Shown: one piece after another, positions 56,783 through 64,000 of the stretch
How positions within the stretch are numbered: the stretch's first letter is position 1
How the letters are laid out: each line of letters starts with the position of its first letter
Assembly: GCA_015680685.1 (NCBI GenBank)
Contig: MNCI01014373.1
Location: 212,528-276,527, forward strand
DNA: 64,000 bases
Direction of reading: 5' to 3'
Source of the DNA: Gnetum montanum
Taxonomy: Eukaryota > Streptophyta > Gnetopsida > Gnetales > Gnetaceae
The notes under the pieces: generated by a model
Told to the model about the DNA's origin: nothing
Database searches by the model: none
What the model saw: the letters and a program-made list of their open reading frames with translations, nothing else
Position numbers and translations under genes: made by a program

Positions 56783-57537
56783 TGATGGGACACGATATCG
56801 CGATGCGCCACCAAGTCTATAAATAAGAGGCAGCTCTCCCTTGTTTCTCATCCTAGACTTAGACCATAGTGAGACTCTGGCAGTTTGATCCCTCCAGAGA
56901 TATATTTTCCATGTTCCCACAGTAGGAACTCCAAAGTGAACGGATCTTTATTTGAGCAGAAATTGTACTTGAACACAAGTTTGTATACGGCAATAAAGAC
57001 GAAATTCTTGGATAAACCTTATAGTGCATGGAATAGGCTAATTAGGACTTTATTTATTGTTCTTTACTATTTACCATTTAAATGCTTTATTAGTCATTAA
57101 ATCTTTCTCAACCCTTCTCTCCTAGTTAAGTGCCTCAGTATGACTGCTTCGAGCACGTGCGTTACGCTTGGTGATCCCAACAATGATTAGCATTTGGTAA
57201 CCAAGGTTGCATTGGTTTAGGGTGTGAACGGTAAGTGGGAATGGATGCTGATGCTAGGTTAATTTAGACTTAGTTAGTTAGTTAGAGTTAGTAATTAGTC
57301 TCTTCAACCCTTCACCTCTCAGCATAGGAGATAAAATAGAAAAAGCTATAAAAATCATATACCTCAAACTTACTTAACCATACAATGTGACAAATACAAG
57401 TAAGTCTGTGAAGACAACGAATAATTAACCTTAAGTGTTCCATAAGGCATGTAGGAACTTAGTCTACGGAGTTCGACCAGATCATGCGTGTTATGCTTGT
57501 ATTCGTATGGTTGAGTGTAGGGGTACCTTGCCACTCA
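56783..57537 (+). mobile_element. C2 5' LTR (755 bp)
   Basis: It runs from TGATGGGACACG to CCACTCA, directly before the primer site. A TATA box (CTATAAATAAG) is at 56818-56828. Upstream of it only one CGATATCGCG motif remains, where the 3' LTR has about 100 bp more with several. Confidence 0.85.
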
Positions 57538-57541
57538 TCAT

Positions 57542-57559
57542 TGGCGCCGTTGCTAGGGA
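57542..57559 (+). other. Primer binding site, C2 (tRNA-Asp type)
   Basis: TGGCGCCGTTGCTAGGGA differs by two bases from the tRNA-Asp complement TGGCGCCGTTGCCGGGGA used by Athila-type elements. It starts a few bases after the LTR end. Confidence 0.85.
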
Positions 57560-57682
57560 CTAAGTGTTTGTGCGCTAAGTAGAACATAGCAGATCACTGA
57601 CATCGTTGGGAGCTTAAAAAAACCTTAGGGTTAATTAAACAAAAAATCATATAACGGTTAAATAGCACATCGATAAGACACA

Positions 57683-60240
57683 ATGTCTTCTTCTTCTTCT
57701 CACAAGAGCATTACACCACCTAGGGATAATACAAGAAATAGTCAGCAATCTAAAACACATAACCAAAATCAACCAGTTCCTCAACAACATCAGGTGGTAT
57801 ATACTCATCCCGATGAGTACATACCAGATTTTACCTTTATCCTCCATCAAGATGAACAGCTACGATGGAGAGACTTGCAAGGTAACATAATGTTACCTTC
57901 AGATTGGTCAGTCCCAAACATGCTCCTCCATGCTCTTGCACAGATCGGCATGACATAGCTCTTTGCTGAATACATTATAGGTGAATTTGACACAAGGGAT
58001 TACCATCCCACATCCCCACAATGTATAAGGGACTCAAAGTAGGAGAGCCAACATACATTATTGAAAGGAAAAGGGGTCCCGCACATCCTAAGTGAAATCA
58101 AAGATGGTGAACCACTTATAACGGGTTCTCTATCGAATGATGTTCCTCCTCCTAACGATAGTGAGGAGGTGGGGTATCAGAACCTACGATCCACGATACA
58201 CAACCCTGGTTCTGATCCCTATGAAAGCCAACTATTCACTGAGGGAACAAAAATACATGATAAGGATGGGCACTTGGATCGTCATCACGATTGGGGCCGA
58301 AGCCATAGAAGAGAAGGTAGGAAACATCGTCATAGCGATGGTTCTCCTTCTTCTTCCCCTTCTTCACAACATTCACCTTCTCCTTCCACATCTGGGTGCA
58401 GCCATCAAGAGCATAACGGTGAGGATAGAGGTAGAAAAAATGAGAGACCTCGACAAGAGAGTCGAGAGAGAGGACAAGGGCATGAACAAAGGGAAAGTAG
58501 GGAACAACGTAGACATCATAGACATCATGAAAGAGATGATCATGACGAACCCGTACTTGCAACCCGGAGTATGCTAGATATAACAGAGGTAGTGAGAATA
58601 CCAACAAGGCATTAAAGAGATAGCTGGATCAAGCGTTTAAACATGAACAACATGCCATGATTTGAAGGGGGATATAACGCTGATCCACAAAATCATTTAC
58701 AGGCATTCCACCATGCCTGCGCCTTGCAAACCATAGAGAACGAGTGCCAAAAACTAAAGTTGTTTCCTAGGACACTCATAAAGGAAGTAGAGAGTTGGTA
58801 TCGGTCCTTAGAACCGGAAACCATTAGGAGGTGGAGTACGATGTTAGAAATCTTCAACGATAAATATCGAACATACTCTAGATTGTCTAACTTGCATAAG
58901 TAGATCCAAGGATGGAAGCAAGGTACTCATGAACCCTTGTATGCTACCATGGGCCACTACTATGCATTGTTACATTATTGCCTAGGCCATGGTTATGCAT
59001 AGTGGGATCAACTTCGCCACATCATAGATGGGCTAAGGTATGAAACTAGGAGAACCCTTGGGACTTATGCCCAAGGGAGATTATCAGAACTTAGATCCCA
59101 CGAGATTCATCAATTTTTGGAACAAGTAGCCAAAGAAGAAGGGGAGCTATGAAAAAGAGAGAGTGCAGAAGAATATAACCATGATCCCTCTCTTCGAAAG
59201 AAGGGAGTGAGATTTTGCGATGAAGAGGATGAGTCACCACTCGAGGAGTTGGTGAATAAGAAAACCTTGCTGCTTCAATCGGCTAAGGTATATGAAGTAT
59301 GGAACTCCTTAGACAGTAAAATTGAAATTATCCTAAAGATTGTAGAGGAGTCTAATGAGGAATGAAGTAGTGACAAGAACAAGAAAAAGCGGAGAGATTC
59401 AGGCCCTGTATGTGACAAGGGTAAGGGGAAAATAACTATCTCCAATGAGGTTGTGGACTCAAACACAAAAAATGATGGTGGATGTGAGATTTGCCACTAT
59501 GAACACCCTAAGGGATGTTGTCCAATCATCTCACATCTACAAGAGTCTAGGGTGTATGCACTAAACTTGAGACTCAACAGACGGTAGACCCCCCAAAGGT
59601 TACCTTATCCTCAAGGTAACCCAAGACAGTTCCACCAACCATTGATGTACTATCCAAGTGGAACTCCACCACAACCCATCGGGCAACATCAGCAGTGGAA
59701 ATACCCATAGTCATGGGGGAAACCACTACCGAAACAATAGTACCCTTACCAGCAACAAGATCCATATGGATACTACGTGTAGCTGTTGGTTTCTCCAAGT
59801 GACTCCATGGGTCACACAACTCCCCAACGTCACTACCAAGTTTGGGAGTACTTTAGAAGGACTCCTTCTCCTTCGAGAGATGCTCCATACCCATAACATC
59901 CTCCTAATCCATCTGCACCTCTTCCTCCAGTAGTTCCCATAACACCTCCTGCTCCAACAATGCAAGGGGAACTCCCCACTCAACCGCAGCAATGTAACAC
60001 TATGAGAGCTGTAAACATTCAACCCACTACTGGGTCTGACAATAGTAAAAAGAGAAGACATTTTTTCAGAACCAAAAGCCCATAAAAGCTCTCACAACAA
60101 CAAGCGGTTGAGTCTAGGTATGCTCCTCCAACGCACAAGGCTTCGGTGCTTCCTTTAGTCCAACAACAGAGCTTAACACATATGGTTATGTTAACACATA
60201 CCGTAACTGACTAGATCAAGGTAGGCCACCTTCCCAAGAA
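57683..60240 (+). pseudogene. gag: gag, C2
   Basis: One frame can be followed from MSSSSSHKSIT at 57683 into protease, with about fifteen stops. An Arg/His/Glu-rich stretch at about 58240-58560 (RHHRHHERDDHDEP) is low in complexity. The capsid-like part follows: NHLQAFHHACALQTIENECQ, LFPRTLIKEVESWYRSL and MLEIFNDKYR. A CCHC-like knuckle CEICHYEHPKGC lies near 59489. A Pro/Gln-rich tail (59600-60000) follows. The out-of-frame open reading at 58137-58577 is a shadow of this gene. Confidence 0.78.
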
Positions 60241-60781
60241 ACTATCTAACCTTGGAAGTCCCTTAACCTACCTCCAAGTCACTGGGAATGAACCACATAA
60301 GGCTCTTCTTGACTCAGGTTCCGGAGTCAACTTAATTTGATGAGAAATGTATCAAGCCTAGAACCTACCCCAACTTAAGAAGAGAAATATTCAACTAGAG
60401 CTGGTAGACCAGTCCATCACCATTCCCTTGAGATTGGTGGAGGACATTGTTACCACTGTGTGTGGTTGGTCATACCCAGTAGATTTCCTGGTGATAGAAG
60501 TTAACAACAAGGAAGGGGACTTACCAATTATAATGGGAAGGGCATGGCTAAGCACAATAGACACATGCCTAGGGATCCACGATCTTTCCTTGGAAATATC
60601 TAAGGTAAACATTTATGGAAAGATCGAGAAGAAGGAAGTTCTATGCATCACATACAGTGACTTAGAGGGTGAGGACATGCAGGAATCATGGGTGATGCAA
60701 AATTTAAGATCTCCTGCATGTAACCGATGTGCACTGGAGGATAACATTCAAAGGTGCCTGTATGTAGCAACCACTCAATAA
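60241..60781 (+). pseudogene. Protease, C2
   Basis: The active site reads KALLDSGSGVNLI, with an intact D-S-G, followed by a stop. Open frame 60428-60781 has VTTVCGWSYPVDFLVIEV, then LPIIMGRAWLSTIDTCLGI and DLSLEISKV. C1 has the same segment at 52457-52113. It ends with a stop at 60779. No RT follows, unlike C1, where RT begins about 370 bp further. Confidence 0.78.
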
Positions 60782-63012
60782 GAGAATACCCAGTGGTTGA
60801 TAGCTAATCAAAATAGTAGCCCAACAACATGCATGGAACAATCTGAGGAAATAACCCATGCTAACAATGAAGGGATAGACACATTGGAGTATGAGCATCG
60901 CCAACTTGCACCCCTTAATCTAAAAACATCAATTGGGAGAAGTTGGGAACTTTTAAGAAATTCAAATAGATGCTCATTATTTTAGATCTCTCCCTTTCCA
61001 TTCAGTCATGGGGGAGATGGCCACCTATGCTGATCATTGGAGGCCCTGAGTTCTTTTTTATTTTTGTTTTACATGCTTTTGTTTTACAAGTTTTTTTTAC
61101 ACGTTTTTGTTTTACACGTTTTTGTTTTACACATTTTTGTTTTACACATTTTTGTTTTACAAATTTCTTTAACTTTTCTTGTTTTTTTTTTACAACATCG
61201 TTATACTTTTTCATTTTGTGTGTGTGTGTGCGTGTGTGATCCATCTTGTAAGTTTGTCACCCAATAAGTGTTCTTCATGATGGTATGAACTATTTTTGTA
61301 CTGATTGCTAATGTTTGGTTTTTACCTTTAAGTCATGATGTTGATACTAAGGTATGTTTCTTTTGATATAATAAGCAATGAGTCCACTTCATCCATCCAT
61401 CCACAAGTTCTATGGTCTCTCTTGGCTTGGAAATGTACAGTCTCTTCCTAAATAAGAACTCTAATGAATCGGTGACTGGGTTTTCTCAAACTAAGGAGGG
61501 ACTCAAGGATTGAAAATGGTGTGACTTCAAGGGAACTTGATGCATTTGTGTTGGCCATTCTCTTGGGTGCTTGGATGTTTTCTTCTTGAGTTTCTTACCA
61601 TTTTGATGTTACCCAATTATCAGGAAGCTAAGAAAATAAAAATAACAAAGTCTTTGCATGGTGTGGTTCTCACGCATAAACACATAAAACAAAAAAAAAT
61701 GAAACAAAAAGAAAAAAAAGAAAAGAAAAAAAAATAAAAAGAGAAAGTGAGAATTCAAAGCACACCCCTTAGATGAAATAATTATTTGGGCTACAAGCAC
61801 TGGTTATGAAACTAAAATAAAAGGTTCCCTCTAACTAAGGCCCTTCTCACTTCCCGTTCTCTCCTCCTTCTTCCGTCGGAATGGTGGTGGCTCTTGAGTG
61901 AAGGCATTCTTGTTACTTCAAGAGGATGGATTGGCCAAGTGCATTGATGCGAAGTCACTGGATGTGGTTTGTTTGAGACCAGACTTGGAATGGGATCTAC
62001 TTAGTCACATTAATCATAAACTTCACAAGGGGCTGTACACCACCTTGTTCTTGGGATTCCATTCCATTCTCTTCTCTCCACCATTCTCTCCATTGTTCAC
62101 CTCATTGCCGGTTGTATCATTAGTGTATATTTTAGTTGATGCATTGTTTTCTTTTTGGTAAATTCTTGTGGTTAAGACTTTAACTCTTGTTCCAAATGAC
62201 ATTCCCAGAGCCTACAGACTCTTTGAATGTGGGCTTGTCAAGGCATTAAGGGCATGAGCCTACTTTGGGGAGGATCCACTGACATTCCTATTTGGTGCTT
62301 CAGTTAAATTATTTTCCCTAACATTTTTGCAATCCATTTTATTTTGTTCATTTCCATCTTGACATCCATATCATCGATGTTACAGTTGTCTCTTTTTCTC
62401 CATCTTTAATGTTCTTTTTCTTTCTCCATTCTATCACTACCGGAGGTTCGTGATTAGTCATGGGGGGTAAGGGGCCCAATTTTTTTGATTTTCTCCTAAC
62501 CCCTACACCTTTGATAGTCATCAATATTATATCTCCAGACCTGTATTAGCCATACCATAACTCAGCCAATGGACATTTTCACCGAAGCAAGGTATCAACT
62601 ACATTGTGATTCATTTACCCTTGCTAATATAAAGACTGTGTTGTGTGTGTAGATGGCAATCATGCAATAATGGATTGGATCTGGAGAGAATAATTGGAAT
62701 GGAACAGTGCTGAAGCAGCTATGCAAGGAGCAAGATCGATGGCGCACTTACGGATGAACAACGAAAGGCATAATCTTGGCATTGGTAGCAAAAAAACTTC
62801 TTTCCCTCTCTCTTTCTCAAGCTGCCAAATAAGGCCTGATGTCAATGTAATAAGGTGTTCACTCTTGTTGTCATGAACACTAGCTTTTTTTGTCTTGTAA
62901 TGATGATTCGTTCACATGTCATCCCATTAGTTCCATTCAGTCAATAATCCCATACCTTCCTGATATTATTGTAAGGAACTCAAGGATGATTTTTCATTCA
63001 GTCATGAGGGTA
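60782..63012. other. 3' region of C2, no gene seen
   Basis: The frame remains readable for some 60 codons after the protease stop (LEYEHRQLAPLNLK) and then fades. 61068-61165 is a tandem TTTTTGTTTTACACG repeat, 61213-61235 a GT run and 61675-61745 an A-rich tract. CAGTCATGGGGGAGA at 61003 and CAGTCATGAGGGTA before the 3' LTR are similar purine stretches. Open frames at 60970-61267 and 61537-61737 are products of these simple sequences. The rest to 63012 shows nothing I can name. Confidence 0.6.
61068..61165 (+). repeat. Short tandem repeat TTTTTGTTTTACACG
   Basis: About six imperfect 15-base units stand head to tail. The repeated peptide FVLHVFVLH in one frame and the Lys-rich peptide on the other strand come from it. 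Confidence 0.85.
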
Positions 63013-63867
63013 TGATGGGACACGATATTGCATGGGCCGCAATATCATGTATGCTGCAATATTGCATCCCTCGTGATATTGCATACGCAAAATCACGTCA
63101 TCCCCCGTGATATTGCGTAAGCGATATCGCGGTGCATCACCAAGTCTATAAATAAGAGGTGGCTCTCCCTTGTTTCTCATCCTAGGCTTAGACCGTAGTG
63201 AAACTCTGGTAGTTTGATCCCTCCAGAGATAGAATATTTTCCATGTGCTCGGAATAGGAACTCCAAAGTGAATGGATTTTTATTCAAGCAGACATTGTAC
63301 CTGAACACAAGTTTGTGTACGACAATAAAGATGAACTTCTTGGATAAACCTTACAGTGCATAGAATAGGCTAATTAGGACTTTATTTATTGTTCCTTACT
63401 GTTTACCATTTAAATGCTTTATTAGTCATTAAATCTTACTCAACCTTTCTCTCCTAGTTAAGTGCCTTAGTACGATTGCTTTGAGCATGTGCGTTACACT
63501 TGGTGATCCCAGCAACGATTAGCATTTGGTAACCAAGGTTGCATTGGTTCAAGGTGTGAACAGTAAGTGGGAACGGATGATGACACTAGGTTAATTCAGA
63601 CTTAGTTAGTTAGTTAGAGTTAGTAATTAGTCTCTTCATCCCTTCACCTCTCAGCATAGGAGATAAAATAGAAAAAGCGATAAAAATCATATACCTCAGA
63701 CTTACTTAACCATACACCATGAAAAATACAAGTAAGTCTGGGAAGACAACGAATAATTAACCTTAAGTGTTACATGAGGCATGTAGGCACTTAGTTTGCG
63801 AAGTTTGACCAGATCATGTGTGTTACACTTGCATTCGTATGGTTGAGTGTAGGGGTACCTCGCCACT
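63013..63867 (+). mobile_element. C2 3' LTR (855 bp)
   Basis: It starts TGATGGGACACG and matches the 5' LTR from the TATA box (63147-63157) to CGCCACT. Between start and TATA box it has about 100 bp more than the 5' LTR, made of GTGATATTGC, GCAATATTGC and GCGATATCGC motifs. The last bases run straight into another LTR start. Confidence 0.83.
63146..63157 (+). promoter_or_regulatory. TATA box of the C2 3' LTR
   Basis: TCTATAAATAAG is also at 56817-56828 and at about 63950-63961, each followed by AGG(C/T)GGCTCTCCCTT. It is the most conserved part of the family-C LTRs. Confidence 0.7.
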
Positions 63868-64000
63868 TGATGAGACGCGGTTCGCACAGGCCGCGATATC
63901 GCATCCTTCCCTACGATATCGTATACGCGATATCACAGTCCACTGCCATGTCTATAAATAAGAGGCGGCTCTCCCTTATTCGGGGATCCCAGTTTTAGAG
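63868..64000 (+). mobile_element. Start of a further family-C LTR
   Basis: TGATGAGACGCGG begins immediately after the C2 3' LTR. It is followed by GCGATATCGC, ATACGCGATATCAC and the TATA box with TATAAATAAGAGGCGGCTCTCCC, as in the other C LTRs. After TTAT the sequence (TCGGGGATCC) departs from them. The element or solo LTR continues beyond the window. Confidence 0.75.

Larger units (their letters stand above)
56783..63867 (+). mobile_element. C2: Athila-like element with gag and protease only
   Basis: It has two LTRs (56783-57537 and 63013-63867), a tRNA-Asp-type primer site and one gag-protease frame. The 2.2 kb after protease hold no RT, RNase H or integrase, so the element is non-autonomous and would have needed enzymes from a relative. 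It resembles the plant class of LTR elements that keep only gag, here with protease. Many stops show that it is old. I cannot see a clear target duplication. Confidence 0.82.

Noticed and set aside
58137-58577. 146-codon frame overlapping C2 gag
   Set aside because: Out-of-frame shadow of the Arg/Ser/His-rich part of gag. The gag frame has the capsid and zinc motifs.
60970-61267. Phe/Leu-rich and Lys-rich frames on the two strands
   Set aside because: Products of the TTTTTGTTTTACACG tandem repeat and a GT run.
62694-62876. Short plus and minus frames near the C2 3' LTR
   Set aside because: Too short, no family resemblance, and within the noncoding 3' region.

Overview
The window is plant nuclear DNA made almost entirely of old, nested LTR retrotransposons. 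The evidence is Ty3/gypsy Tat-type and Athila-like gag-pol proteins, tRNA-type primer sites, TATA boxes inside LTRs, T-rich plant-style introns and heavy decay by C-to-T type changes. Elements of about 18 kb with 1.7-1.85 kb LTRs suggest a land plant with a very large genome, perhaps a gymnosperm; that last step is inference. I see no tRNA, rRNA, CRISPR array or ordinary single-copy host gene.

Layout. (1) 1-2781, minus: 5' end of a family-A element (A1), with the start of gag, a leader of hairpin-bearing repeats, the primer site and the 5' LTR. (2) 2782-15464, minus: a family-B element (B1) that has lost RT, RNase H and integrase. Its LTR at 13611-15464 is shared with the next element. (3) 15465-50925, minus: a second family-B element (B2) with integrase, double RNase H, RT, protease and gag. 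Its 5' LTR is split by (4) 31016-49236, plus: a complete 18.2 kb family-A element (A2) with two LTRs and a GAGCA target duplication. (5) 50926-56308, minus: a truncated Athila-like element (C1). (6) 56783-63867, plus: an Athila-like element (C2) with gag and protease only, followed directly by the start of another C LTR (63868-64000).

Main discovery. In B1, B2 and A2 the gap between protease and reverse transcriptase holds a long gene on the opposite strand to the retroelement. In B1 it can be read as nine exons over 5.2 kb (3371-8562), and the reading phase is kept across all eight proposed junctions. Exons 2-3 encode a domain like the plant NIF/FCP1-type HAD phosphatases, with the catalytic acids lost. 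Exons 4-5 resemble plant mobile or plant transposon-protein domains. Later exons encode an acidic segment, a charged helical region and a short proline-rich tail. The family-A copy keeps the protein similarity, two matching intron positions and an exon 2 of exactly the same length (450 nt). The gene therefore looks like an ancient, intron-bearing passenger that was kept while the two families diverged. All copies here are now broken by stops.

How the parts relate. Families A and B have similar LTR starts (TGAAACACC), primer sites, gag, protease, RT, archaeal-type RNase H and integrase, and they carry the passenger at the same place, so they are sister lineages. C is a separate Athila-like family with a tRNA-Asp-type primer site. 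B1 and B2 share several stop codons and one LTR, which points to duplication by recombination rather than two clean insertions. A2 inserted later, into B2.
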